Shown: positions 1 through 7,465 of the stretch, in pieces
Layout of the letters: every line of letters begins with the position of its first letter
Position numbering within the stretch: position 1 is the first letter of the stretch
Assembly: GCA_938008575.1 (NCBI GenBank)
Contig: CALLKB010000048.1
Span: forward strand, 1 to 17,116
Source: an uncultured Cytophagaceae bacterium
Lineage (GTDB): Bacteria; Bacteroidota; Bacteroidia; Cytophagales; Spirosomataceae
Reading direction: 5' to 3'
Length of the DNA: 17,116 bases
Notes under the pieces: model-generated
Told to the model about the DNA's origin: nothing
The model's database searches: none
The model's input: only the letters and a program-made list of their open reading frames with translations
Translations under genes and position numbers: made by a program

Positions 1-451
1 ATAATGCAGAGGGATTATATGTAAAGTTGTACTCAGACTCTCTCAGCTTGCAATGATAGTTGTGGGTAAATATAGGTTGGCTTGATTGCCAGCTAATTAC
101 TAAATTATCTATTGTTGCACCTCTTCCTCCAACTAGATACGAATTCCAAGCATTACTTAGTACAGTTGCATAACTACTGTCTGTTATTATAATCATGCCA
201 TGCGGATATATAATGTCTCCTATATACTGCTTTGGATTACTCCCACTCACATACAATCCTCCTTCTCCATCATCAGAAATACTTAAAATGTTAACTGTGG
301 AGAATATACTTGGATCATTAAAGTAGTTTTCTGATACATATGATGCACTTACATATCTAATTTGTTGTACGTTGTTTATTGTAAAATCAATACCTACTCC
401 TGGTTTTAGGTTGGTACCAGTTAGTTCTCTTGGTATTGATACAACAAAAGA
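1..451 (-). other. Foreign segment resembling a phage virion/tail protein C-terminal region
   Basis: About 150 codons in frame after the SdhA homology. Recognisable blocks in order are VSIPRELTG, then [12 protein letters not shown], then [13 protein letters not shown], and finally [12 protein letters not shown] at the window edge. In my memory of uncultured aquatic phage contigs, the order 'SIPR - DDGEG - GNIxYPHG - EFN/EYNxxxNPS' recurs in large structural or adhesin-like proteins, so phage origin is an inference from pattern. Codon use differs from the neighbours: ATA for isoleucine and AGA for arginine are frequent here, while nearby genes favour ATT/ATC and CGT. It may be a misjoined phage contig or an inserted element. 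The right boundary is set by loss of SdhA similarity at about 452. Confidence 0.5.
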
Positions 452-742
452 ACCTGTTATAAGGTTTCTTGTAACAATTCCTCTTGCTTTGCCATCTACT
501 ATTACCACATCAAGCATTTCAGTACGTGTGTACATTTTTACTTTACCATTTGCAATCTGGCGGTTTAGTGCACTGTATGCTCCTAATAATAACTGCTGTC
601 CGGTTTGACCGCGAGCATAAAATGTTCTTGAAACCTGAGCTCCTCCAAATGAACGGTTCGCTAATGTACCGCCATACTCACGAGCAAATGGAACACCTTG
701 TGCCACACATTGGTCGATGATATTTCCTGACACTTCTGCTAA
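1..742 (-). CDS. Open frame: SdhA continuation joined to a phage-structural-like segment (partial)
   Basis: On the minus strand the frame is open from about 742 to base 1 with no stop and runs off the window. From 742 to about 452 it reads as the continuation of Sdh[10 protein letters not shown], then [19 protein letters not shown], then TRTEMLD and KARGIVTRN. It is one frame away from the SdhA start at 1089. After ...NLITG the family normally goes on to the lipid- and FAD-contacting A-x-x-LATGGYGN region. Here it instead becomes an unrelated sequence beginning [10 protein letters not shown]. There is no credible start codon of its own, so this is the distal part of a broken sdhA fused to foreign sequence, not an independent gene. 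Reading of the SdhA part is secure; the nature of the fusion is inferred. Confidence 0.7.
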
Positions 743-1089
743 CGATGAACGTTTGCTTCACGTGCACGGTAATCACCGCCTTTGATTGTATCGTAAAATA
801 AACGGTAAACGGAGTCACCGTCATTTTGGTAGTTTTTAGCTGCGTTGATACCTCCTTGTGCGGCAATTGAGTGCGCACGACGGGGAGAATCTTGGAAGCA
901 AAATACTTTTACTTTATATCCTAACTCAGCTAACGAGGCTGCAGCGGAAGCTCCAGCCAAACCTGAACCTACAATCACAATTTCCAAAGAACGTTTGTTT
1001 GCAGGATTTACTAATGGTACGCTTGATTGGTACTTGGTCCATTTTTCAGCCAGCGAACCTTCTGGAATTTTAGCGTCTAATTTTGTCAT
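739..1089 (-). CDS. sdhA: Succinate dehydrogenase/fumarate reductase flavoprotein subunit, N-terminal part (frameshifted)
   Basis: This is the FAD-binding start of SdhA, which oxidises succinate to fumarate in the TCA cycle and feeds electrons via SdhB to the membrane anchor SdhC. Visible features are the Rossmann motif [10 protein letters not shown] (residues 41-50) and [10 protein letters not shown] (71-80), whose His73 matches the position of the covalent FAD histidine in this family. [10 protein letters not shown] then ends at a TAG. Homologues continue ...VHRLAEVSGN; adding one T restores this reading (CGT TTA GCA GAA), so the stop at 739-741 is due to a one-base deletion. The ATG at 1089 lies 19 bases after the sdhC stop, as expected for an sdhCAB operon. 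SdhB is not in the window. The break could be a sequencing/assembly error or a true mutation. Confidence 0.85.
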   Translation of the reverse strand: MTKLDAKIPEGSLAEKWTKYQSSVPLVNPANKRSLEIVIVGSGLAGASAAASLAELGYKVKVFCFQDSPRRAHSIAAQGGINAAKNYQNDGDSVYRLFYDTIKGGDYRAREANVHR

Positions 1090-1108
1090 AATCGTATCGG
1101 CTGAGGAA

Positions 1109-1777
1109 TTATTGAATCAAATTAAAATAGAAGGCGATTGGCATTGCGGCAAAAGCAGCAGCAATGATAATCGAATAAATAGCACCAATAGCTTTGATGG
1201 TTGGTGTGTATTTTGGGTGGTTCCAACCAATTGTTTGGAAGGCACTTTGGAAACCATGTAATAAGTGGTAGCCTAAAGAAATACATCCTAATACATAAAT
1301 TGCAACAACGATTGGGCTTTCAAATACCACTTGCATTTCGTTGTACAGGGTATGTGTTTCTGTCAAATTGTTCGTTAAACGAGAGAAATACCAGAAATGC
1401 TTTAGGTGAATAATTAAGAACAATAACAATAATGTTCCTAAAAGGCCCATGGAACGTGAATACCATTTGCTGTTGGCCGCTCCGTCTACAACGGCATAAG
1501 CGACAGGGCGTTTCTTTTTGTTGTCTAACCAAAGGCGAAGACCGTCGAAGATGTGCAACAATAAACCACCAAACAAAACGATTTCCATCGTACGGATGAT
1601 TGGATTGTGTGCCATGAATTCAGCACCTTCATTAAATGCAACACCGCCATCATTCAAGAAGATGGTTGCATTCAAACCGCAGTGAATTAATAGGAAGCTA
1701 ATCAAAAATAGGCCTGTAATTGCCATGAGAAGCTTTTTTCCAAGGGATGAATTAAGAGATTTTGCTAGCCAAGCCAT
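1109..1777 (-). CDS. sdhC: Succinate dehydrogenase cytochrome b subunit
   Basis: A 222-residue membrane anchor of the b558 diheme type used by Bacteroidota and Firmicutes-like SQR/QFR enzymes. It carries two hemes and passes electrons between SdhAB and menaquinone. Five hydrophobic helices are visible at about 15-40, 60-85, 108-130, 155-178 and 195-218. Histidines sit inside or at the ends of the helices: His32 (IHCGLN), His75 ([10 protein letters not shown]), His124 and His127 (IIHLKHFW), and His171 and His174 (YHLLHG). This fits heme ligation by four histidines. It is the first gene of the operon, with sdhA 19 bases downstream and a good promoter about 80 bases upstream. Length and start are normal for the family. 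Confidence 0.93.
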   Translation of the reverse strand: MAWLAKSLNSSLGKKLLMAITGLFLISFLLIHCGLNATIFLNDGGVAFNEGAEFMAHNPIIRTMEIVLFGGLLLHIFDGLRLWLDNKKKRPVAYAVVDGAANSKWYSRSMGLLGTLLLLFLIIHLKHFWYFSRLTNNLTETHTLYNEMQVVFESPIVVAIYVLGCISLGYHLLHGFQSAFQTIGWNHPKYTPTIKAIGAIYSIIIAAAFAAMPIAFYFNLIQ

Positions 1778-1854
1778 AAATTAGGTTATTAGATTTAGGT
1801 AAAAACATTCAGAGCGATTGAACAATGTTAACTGTGCTACTGAATTTTAGCCTT

Positions 1855-1886
1855 CAAAACTACAATCCAATCGCTTGTCAATCAAA
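1855..1886 (-). promoter_or_regulatory. Bacteroidota-type promoter of the sdh operon
   Basis: Read on the minus strand, TTTG (1883-1886), then a 20-base spacer, then TAGTTTTG (1855-1862). This matches the known Bacteroidota sigma consensus TTTG/TTG-N19-21-TAnnTTTG. Predicted transcription starts near 1848, giving a leader of about 70 bases before the sdhC ATG at 1777. An 8 bp inverted repeat (AGCGATTG 1813-1820, CAATCGCT 1868-1875) has one arm inside the promoter spacer and the other in the leader. Confidence 0.6.
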
Positions 1887-1893
1887 TTAATCG

Positions 1894-1917
1894 CGTAAAA
1901 AAATGGTTTTTTTTACG
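1894..1917. repeat. A/T-rich inverted repeat between divergent sdhC and the T9SS protein gene
   Basis: Arms CGTAAAAAAA (1894-1903) and TTTTTTTACG (1908-1917) around a 4-base loop. AATCG/GATT flanks extend the symmetry with a small bulge. It lies upstream of both divergent genes, between their likely promoters. The stem is nearly all A-T, so it is a weak hairpin. It could be a protein-binding dyad or simply mirror-image A and T tracts that bend the DNA. Confidence 0.4.
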
Positions 1918-1921
1918 ATTT

Positions 1922-1929
1922 TAATTTTG
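1922..1929 (+). promoter_or_regulatory. Possible -7 promoter element for the T9SS cargo gene
   Basis: TAATTTTG matches the Bacteroidota TAnnTTTG -7 element and lies 33 bases before the ATG at 1963. No TTG/TTTG is found about 20 bases upstream, where only the A-rich repeat lies, so this is a half-match. Confidence 0.3.
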
Positions 1930-1962
1930 CCTTAGTAACTTGCTAACTGACACAAATGTTTT

Positions 1963-4752
1963 ATGCGGAAATATATTTTAATCATCTTCATGCTAGTTTT
2001 TTCGGTAAGTGCTGCTTGGGCTACGCACTTAAAGGGAGGTGAAATTACGGTAAGACGTATTTCGGATAAAACGTTGACTTATGAATTTACCTTAACGACC
2101 TATACCGAGAATAATCGGGCGAATCAGGATCAAGTCGAAGTGAACTTTTGTTTCGGAGATGGATCTGCCATTATCAAAGCCAAACGTTGCTGCGGAACGC
2201 CTGTAGATATTGGAAATGGTACACTCAAAAACTTATACAAAGTAGAATATACTTATCCCGCTCCAGCGCTATTTTATAAGGTTTCAGTCGCGATACCGAA
2301 TCGGAATGATGGGGTTCGCAACATGACGCGTTCTGTCGAAGTGCCTTTTTATGTTGAAACAATATTCTCCATCAATTCCGGTTTAGGCCAAAACTCAACA
2401 CCTTTGTTGTTAAACCCAGCGGTCGATTTGACGGCAGTTGTGGGTCAACCGTTTATTCATAATCCTAATGCAGTGGATGCGGAAGGGGATAGTTTGGCAT
2501 ATCGATTGTCTGTTTCGCGTACGGGTGATTCCGAAACATGCAATCCGGCTAGTCGGGGGATAACTGCACCTAATTTCAGACAACCGAATGAGGTTTCTGC
2601 TTTGCCATCCAGTTTTACGATTAATCCCTTAAACGGTGATTTAATTTGGGATGCTCCACAAGAATTGGGATTATACAATTGTGCCTTTATCATCGAGGAA
2701 TGGCGAAATGGGGTAAAGATTTCCGAGACGGTGCGTGATATGCAGATTGAGGTGAAGGATGTGGATAATAAAGCGCCTAAACTAACTGTTCCGCCGGATG
2801 TTTGTGTGCAGGCTGGGGCTTTGATTAATGAAAGTATCACGGCGATTGATGTACCATCGAAAACGGGTCGTGTGGATCCTTTGACAATTTATAGTTTTGG
2901 TAATGTGTATGCGATGGATACGGTTTATGCGGTCAAACAACCTTATGCCACTTTTGCTTCGATTGCCAAACAGAATTCCCCTGCGAAGGCGACGTTTCGC
3001 TGGCAGACGGCATGCCAACATATTCGTAAGGAAACCTATGATGTTCTGTTTAAAGTAGAGGACAATCCGCCACTAACGGTTGGAAATGGATTGAAATTAG
3101 TGGATTCAAAACTTTGGAAGATTCAAATCATAGCGCCTGCTCCCAAAGGATTAAAAGCTGTGTTACAAGGGTCGAATGCTTTGTTGGCCTGGAATCCATT
3201 TACCTGTGCTTTGCCGGGCGCTAAGACAATTATTTACCGACGGACAGGTGCATGTAGTCCAGTTGTAAATGCTAGCTGTGCCACGGGCATGACAGCCACT
3301 GGTTTTGTGAAAATTGGGGAAGTGGGGATTGATGTGGCGACATTTACGGATAAGAATGGGGGAGAGGGATTATTGAAAAATACCAATTATTCTTATGTGC
3401 TGGTTGTTGAATTTCAAAATTCGAAAGGGCTTGTGAATTACAGTCCGATGTCAGAATCGGTTTGTGCATTTATCCCTTCCACGGCACCTTTGATGACGCA
3501 AGCAAGTGTGCTGAAAACGGATGTTGGTCAAGGCGAAATTCAGGTTCGTTGGACGAAGCCCTTGAAATTAGATACGTCTGTTTACAAGGCGCCTTATCAA
3601 TATCGATTGAAGCGGACTGAGGGTCAAACCGGCTCACAATTTGCGGAAGTGGGGATTACCTCGGATACCCTATTTGTAGATAAAGCATTGAATACAACAG
3701 ATAAGGCTTATCGCTACCAGGTGGATTTTTATTACACCTCGAATGGGACATTAAAATTGTTGGATAGCCCAACGCCGGCGAGTTCTGTGCGTTTGCAAGC
3801 GCAGACGGCGGTTAAATCTGTGAAATTATCATGGACGGCCATCGTGCCTTGGTCAAATGATTTTCAGGTGCATCGCGTTTACCGAGAAACGTATAAAGGG
3901 TCTGGCAAGTTTAATCAGATTTCTGATGTGTCGGTTGCTGGGCCGAGTACCTATCAATTTACCGATATTGGAACCGATTTTATTCCAGCAGATGGGAAAA
4001 TAGATGTGTCGCTATCTGCGGATTCTACGTATTGTTATTATGTGCAAACGGTTGGTCGATATGGGGAAGGACTTCCGGCTATGCGAATTGAAAATGCCTC
4101 TCAAAAGGTATGTGTAAAACCTTTGGCGGTTTTGAATCCACCTTGTGCGCCTGTATTAGAGGTGACTGTGCCAGATTGTGGCATTCAAACGTCGAACTGT
4201 GAATCCATTGCCGTATCGAATGCATTGACTTGGAAGCCCGTTGTTTCCGGGACTTGCGATCCCAATATTGAAAAGTATCGCGTATATGGAGCTAAGTCGG
4301 CAGCTGGGCCATTCGTTAAATTAGCAGAAACTGAAACCCTTTCGTATGTCGATAAGAACTTATTATCACACATCGCTTGTTATTATGTCGTGGCAGTAAA
4401 TTCAGGGGGAATAGAAAGTCCAAAGAGTAACGTTGTGTGTGCGGACAATTGCCCATCGTTTGATTTACCTAATTTATTTAGCCCCAATGGGGATGGAAAG
4501 AATGATGTATTTCAAGCCATGTATTGTCCCCGTTTTGTCAAGCAGCTCGACGCCAAAATCGTGGATCGATATGGGGTTTTAGTTTATGAGTATGCTGGAG
4601 CATTGAGTGGGTTTGGCTGGAATGGTCGTTCGATGAGTGGACAGGCGCTTGCAGCAGGAACCTATTTCTACACGGTTGATGTTGAATTTGATGTGGTCGA
4701 TGCAATGAAGGCTAAGAAACAATTAAAAGGCTGGCTTGAGCTGGTTAAATAA
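1963..4752 (+). CDS. Large secreted protein with fibronectin III-like repeats and T9SS type B (gliding motility-associated) C-terminal domain
   Basis: 929 residues. A Sec signal peptide (MRKYILIIFMLVFSVSAAWA) is followed by THLKGGEI, the typical mature start of this protein class. Residues of about 20-390 are beta-rich with a DAEGDSLAYRLS cadherin/PKD-like stretch. Fibronectin type III-like units begin near 391, 508, 615 and 725, each with a W in an ALLAW/VRW/LSW/LTW strand and a tyrosine-rich later strand. The last 100 residues hold NLFSPNGDGKNDVF, then VDRYGVLVYE and GWNGRSMSGQALAAGTYFYTV, the CHU_C/TIGR04131 domain that directs export by the type IX system and surface anchoring or release. 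Many cysteines in the middle suggest extracytoplasmic disulfides. The ligand is unknown; a surface adhesin is plausible. The DCC-family gene starts 2 bases after the stop. Confidence 0.9.
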   Translation: MRKYILIIFMLVFSVSAAWATHLKGGEITVRRISDKTLTYEFTLTTYTENNRANQDQVEVNFCFGDGSAIIKAKRCCGTPVDIGNGTLKNLYKVEYTYPAPALFYKVSVAIPNRNDGVRNMTRSVEVPFYVETIFSINSGLGQNSTPLLLNPAVDLTAVVGQPFIHNPNAVDAEGDSLAYRLSVSRTGDSETCNPASRGITAPNFRQPNEVSALPSSFTINPLNGDLIWDAPQELGLYNCAFIIEEWRNGVKISETVRDMQIEVKDVDNKAPKLTVPPDVCVQAGALINESITAIDVPSKTGRVDPLTIYSFGNVYAMDTVYAVKQPYATFASIAKQNSPAKATFRWQTACQHIRKETYDVLFKVEDNPPLTVGNGLKLVDSKLWKIQIIAPAPKGLKAVLQGSNALLAWNPFTCALPGAKTIIYRRTGACSPVVNASCATGMTATGFVKIGEVGIDVATFTDKNGGEGLLKNTNYSYVLVVEFQNSKGLVNYSPMSESVCAFIPSTAPLMTQASVLKTDVGQGEIQVRWTKPLKLDTSVYKAPYQYRLKRTEGQTGSQFAEVGITSDTLFVDKALNTTDKAYRYQVDFYYTSNGTLKLLDSPTPASSVRLQAQTAVKSVKLSWTAIVPWSNDFQVHRVYRETYKGSGKFNQISDVSVAGPSTYQFTDIGTDFIPADGKIDVSLSADSTYCYYVQTVGRYGEGLPAMRIENASQKVCVKPLAVLNPPCAPVLEVTVPDCGIQTSNCESIAVSNALTWKPVVSGTCDPNIEKYRVYGAKSAAGPFVKLAETETLSYVDKNLLSHIACYYVVAVNSGGIESPKSNVVCADNCPSFDLPNLFSPNGDGKNDVFQAMYCPRFVKQLDAKIVDRYGVLVYEYAGALSGFGWNGRSMSGQALAAGTYFYTVDVEFDVVDAMKAKKQLKGWLELVK

Positions 4753-4754
4753 GG

Positions 4755-5102
4755 ATGTTGGTAATCATCGATGGAGACTGTTCTTTTTGCCGTTGGGCTT
4801 CAAATCTCTTGCGTCGATTATGTAAGCCCGGTTTGGAAATCGTGCCTTTGGAAGGCATTTCGGAAGAAGTTTTAATGCGTTGGTCAACGAATCCTCTTTG
4901 GTCTATTGATAGCATCAAAGTTGTTTCAGCAGAAAGGTTATATATCAAATCACAGGCTGTCGCGGAGGTCTTGCGCACTGCACGATGGTATGCGCAGCCA
5001 TTACGTCTAATCTTTTTATTGCCAGATGCTTTGTTGGACCGAGGTTATGATTGGGTGGCTCGGAATCGTAACAATGGCAATGAATGTAATTTACCCGAAT
5101 AG
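4755..5102 (+). CDS. DCC-family (DUF393) thiol-disulfide oxidoreductase-like protein
   Basis: 115 residues. The N-terminal VIIDGDCSFC carries the family's D-x-D/x-C-x-x-C signature, with Cys9 and Cys12 as the presumed redox pair in a thioredoxin-like fold. The rest follows the family plan: a short middle, a hydrophobic stretch PLRLIFLLPDALLDRGYDWVARNR, and a final C-N-L-P close to the end. It is a little shorter than the common 125-135 residues. The biochemical role of DUF393 is not well established. The gene begins 2 bases after the T9SS cargo stop, so the two are probably co-transcribed. A role in oxidising the cysteine-rich cargo is possible but speculative, and the protein has no signal peptide. 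Its last 12 bases overlap the tail of the convergent membrane-protein gene. Confidence 0.8.
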   Translation: MLVIIDGDCSFCRWASNLLRRLCKPGLEIVPLEGISEEVLMRWSTNPLWSIDSIKVVSAERLYIKSQAVAEVLRTARWYAQPLRLIFLLPDALLDRGYDWVARNRNNGNECNLPE

Positions 5103-6269
5103 ATTGACCCATCCCAAAATTGGAATTTGGTATAATTGAAGCAAAAGGGTATATGTAGGTAAAAGTAGATTGCTTAGGCTAATTAGTGCGCAGAATAGAC
5201 GTAAATTTTTCTTGTCGCTTTCTAATGATGCAGCTAATTGGTAAAAAGCGAGAATGAGTAAGAACCCAAACCCAAGACTTCTTGTCACATCTTCCACGGC
5301 CGTGGAAGTTAACAAAATCAAGATAAGTAAGGTAAGATAGGCAAGGTTGACTAATAATTCTTTTGACTTTGTCAGTGTATAGATTGTTACAAAGATCAAT
5401 ATGAAATTTAATTTAAACGCAGAGAATATAGCAAAGGGAACTTTGAATTTGTGAATAAAGGCAAGTCCCAAGGTTACGCCTGCATCATTTCCAACGGGTG
5501 TTGAAAGTCCGAAATTTTTGAAAAGTGCTATTCTAATAGCGACATAAATGAAGACAGCGATACAATAATGCCAAAATGAGGCATTGTTCAATATTAATCT
5601 AACTAATTGAGTTTTCCAGGTTGTTGTCTCATCTTGTTTTGATGAAAAATAGGATGAAATGAAAATTAGACTCGCTGGAATTATGCTTCGTTCGTCGACG
5701 AAAAAAGTAGCTATGAGTATAGGAATTGCAAACCATTTGTTGTTCCAATAAAGCGCCGCTAGAAGTCCTGTGTAAGCGTATGAATCAAAAAAAAATGTAT
5801 CGTAGTTGAAGGAGTTTCCTACATAAGAAAATAAGAGGGCAAGCGTTCCCCAAAATGCTATAATTTCATCTTTTATAAATTTGTTGATTGTTTTTAAAGA
5901 TAAATAGATGAATAAAGGGAAAAGAATTAAAGCTTGAATGTAAAAAAGTTTTATGGCTTCCAAATGAAAAATTTTGCCAATTAGATACGGAGTAATACGT
6001 AAGTCTCGTTTGCTGAAGTGATCCCATTTTTCGGCATTTAGGTAAGGAGTGAATGGGGATTTGATTTTAAGATTTACAAAGTTTTGAACTAATTGGTCAT
6101 TTATAGACCATTCTCCAGTGATTCGTTTTACTAGAATCTCAGGGAAATAGATAAATGAAAAGCAAATGAAAATAGCGAAAGTAATTTTGTAGATACCCCA
6201 TTTTGACAGCCAAAGTTTCTGAATGTATTCGTTGAATTGAAGAAAGTAGAAATTTAAATTTGGGGTCAT
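5091..6269 (-). CDS. Polytopic inner-membrane protein of unknown function
   Basis: 392 residues from the ATG at 6269, chosen because it lies 4 bases after the upstream stop (6274). An in-frame ATG at 6317 would overlap the upstream gene by 44 bases. About ten hydrophobic segments are visible, roughly at 27-44, 105-125, 137-150, 165-190, 196-208, 232-250, 284-300, 305-322, 332-347 and 357-376. A soluble-looking loop lies at 50-100. Charged motifs at membrane edges, VDERS (191-195) and EDVTRS (326-331), recall multi-pass integral membrane families related to lipid-linked sugar transferases. I cannot name the family. Base composition is more AT-rich than the core genes, with frequent ATT/TTT/AAT. 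It probably forms an operon with the SGNH lipoprotein. Confidence 0.75.
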   Translation of the reverse strand: MTPNLNFYFLQFNEYIQKLWLSKWGIYKITFAIFICFSFIYFPEILVKRITGEWSINDQLVQNFVNLKIKSPFTPYLNAEKWDHFSKRDLRITPYLIGKIFHLEAIKLFYIQALILFPLFIYLSLKTINKFIKDEIIAFWGTLALLFSYVGNSFNYDTFFFDSYAYTGLLAALYWNNKWFAIPILIATFFVDERSIIPASLIFISSYFSSKQDETTTWKTQLVRLILNNASFWHYCIAVFIYVAIRIALFKNFGLSTPVGNDAGVTLGLAFIHKFKVPFAIFSAFKLNFILIFVTIYTLTKSKELLVNLAYLTLLILILLTSTAVEDVTRSLGFGFLLILAFYQLAASLESDKKNLRLFCALISLSNLLLPTYTLLLQLYQIPILGWVNLFG

Positions 6270-6273
6270 TATG

Positions 6274-7374
6274 TTACTTAAAGCGCTGTAAAGGTTTGGT
6301 TTGAACAAAATGAGCATCTAATAATGCTTCATTCCATTTGATAGCTGCATTTTCTACGCCAGCAAAATTAAAATGTGTTCCGTCGTGTCTATATGTGGGT
6401 GCTGTCAAAGATTGTAAATCTGCACCTGTTAGTACATTGGGGATTTCTTCTAAGATTCTTTTTTGGGCAGCGCGAACTTTGATTTCTTTGGGATCATTCG
6501 TGCCACGGTTGCATTTTGCCATCCAGAAAACCAAATCAGGTTTATTTAATAGATCGCGGGTTTTTTGAATATACAATTTTGTGCCTTCCACAATATCATT
6601 TTCGCTTAAATCGATATCATTTTCCCCATGCATAATGAATACTCCTCTAATACCTGTTTTGGGGAAATCATTTAGGATTCTGTTTTCAAAAAATTTATAA
6701 GGATACCGCTGTTTCCAATCAAAAATTGGACTTTCAAAAGGTAATCCCCAGGCAGAGTTACCCCAATGTAAGGAAGTCGTTCCTCCAATTCCCGTGTTGT
6801 ACATCATGATTGGCACGTTCAAACGTTTCTTAAGTAATTCGGCCATTCGTCCCCAAAAAGCTACTTTACTACCATCGTCCCATTTTATAACTTCGCACCA
6901 TTGTTTGTCAAAATCTTCCAAATTGTAAGGGTCTTGTCCTTCGGCAAGGGAATGCCCGACGACTGCAAAAACTTCACCCACTTTAAAGTTCCACAACATT
7001 AAAGTGTCCTCTGTCACTTGATTGTTGTTTTCGATGATAACTTGTGGATAATAGCCTCCACCTTTCAACGTAAAACTGCCACTGAACTTGTTTCCGCCAT
7101 CGTTACTTAATGGAAGCCATCCGGTTTCTTGCCCGCCTAAATAATTTTTAAATTTTATTTTAGCTGAGGTAAATGGATTATTTGTGCTTCCTGTGATGAA
7201 AACCTCTCCCTCATTTGAGTTATTTCTTTGGACAAATTTTCTACAATTAGGTATATCAAAGGTGACTTTTGTCGAAAGGTCAACAGGTGTAGGGCTAACG
7301 CCATTTTGTTCGCATGAACTCAATAAAAACACGAGGCTTACGACTAGTAAAGTCAATCTATTCATTGGTTTCAT
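6274..7374 (-). CDS. Lipoprotein SGNH/GDSL-type hydrolase (sialate O-acetylesterase-like)
   Basis: The start at 7374 (MKPMNRLTLL) gives a proper lipoprotein signal ending in LLSSC (Cys21). A longer start at 7401 would add nine residues encoded by a hairpin. A beta-sandwich-like region (about 36-130) precedes an SGNH core. Its catalytic blocks are VVGHSL (nucleophile Ser142), YNTGIGGT (block II glycine), MHGENDID (block III G-x-N-D, Asn252) and YRHDGTHFN (Asp331-x-x-His334). The nucleophile motif reads GHSL instead of GDSL or GQSN, which fits the loose consensus of esterases that remove acetyl groups from sugars. It is expected to be anchored facing the periplasm or cell surface. The substrate is unknown; an acetylated polysaccharide is likely. 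The membrane protein follows 4 bases downstream. Confidence 0.8.
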   Translation of the reverse strand: MKPMNRLTLLVVSLVFLLSSCEQNGVSPTPVDLSTKVTFDIPNCRKFVQRNNSNEGEVFITGSTNNPFTSAKIKFKNYLGGQETGWLPLSNDGGNKFSGSFTLKGGGYYPQVIIENNNQVTEDTLMLWNFKVGEVFAVVGHSLAEGQDPYNLEDFDKQWCEVIKWDDGSKVAFWGRMAELLKKRLNVPIMMYNTGIGGTTSLHWGNSAWGLPFESPIFDWKQRYPYKFFENRILNDFPKTGIRGVFIMHGENDIDLSENDIVEGTKLYIQKTRDLLNKPDLVFWMAKCNRGTNDPKEIKVRAAQKRILEEIPNVLTGADLQSLTAPTYRHDGTHFNFAGVENAAIKWNEALLDAHFVQTKPLQRFK

Positions 7375-7384
7375 TTTAATATGG

Positions 7385-7402
7385 GTTGGTCCAACGACCA
7401 AC
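7385..7402. repeat. Short perfect hairpin upstream of the SGNH lipoprotein gene
   Basis: GTTGGTC (7385-7391), loop CAAC, GACCAAC (7396-7402). It sits between the lipoprotein ATG at 7374 and fabD on the other strand. It overlaps the alternative ATG at 7401, which supports the later start. Possible leader hairpin or operator; function not shown. Confidence 0.4.
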
Positions 7403-7418
7403 TAGTTGACACTTTGAT

Positions 7419-7426
7419 TATATTTG
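7419..7426 (+). promoter_or_regulatory. Possible -7 promoter element for fabD
   Basis: TATATTTG fits TAnnTTTG 40 bases before the fabD ATG. No TTTG lies at the usual 20-base distance upstream, so confidence is low. On the opposite strand TATTTTTG (7443-7450) is a similar half-match for the SGNH lipoprotein gene. Confidence 0.25.
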
Positions 7427-7465
7427 TCATTCAAAATTTAGTCAAAAATATAAAAAAATAGATAA

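Noticed and set aside
845..1261. 138-codon plus-strand ORF across the sdhA-sdhC junction
   Set aside because: Antisense shadow of sdhA and sdhC, low-complexity translation, no recognisable motif.
1813..1875. 8 bp inverted repeat AGCGATTG/CAATCGCT upstream of sdhC as an operator
   Set aside because: Arms are 47 bases apart and short enough to arise by chance. Noted in the promoter entry only.
2457..2840. 127-codon minus-strand ORF inside the T9SS cargo gene
   Set aside because: Antisense to a well supported gene, no motif or start signal.
7375..7401. Upstream ATG at 7401 for the SGNH lipoprotein
   Set aside because: It would put nine extra residues ahead of a clear lipoprotein signal peptide and overlap a hairpin. 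The ATG at 7374 gives a normal signal.
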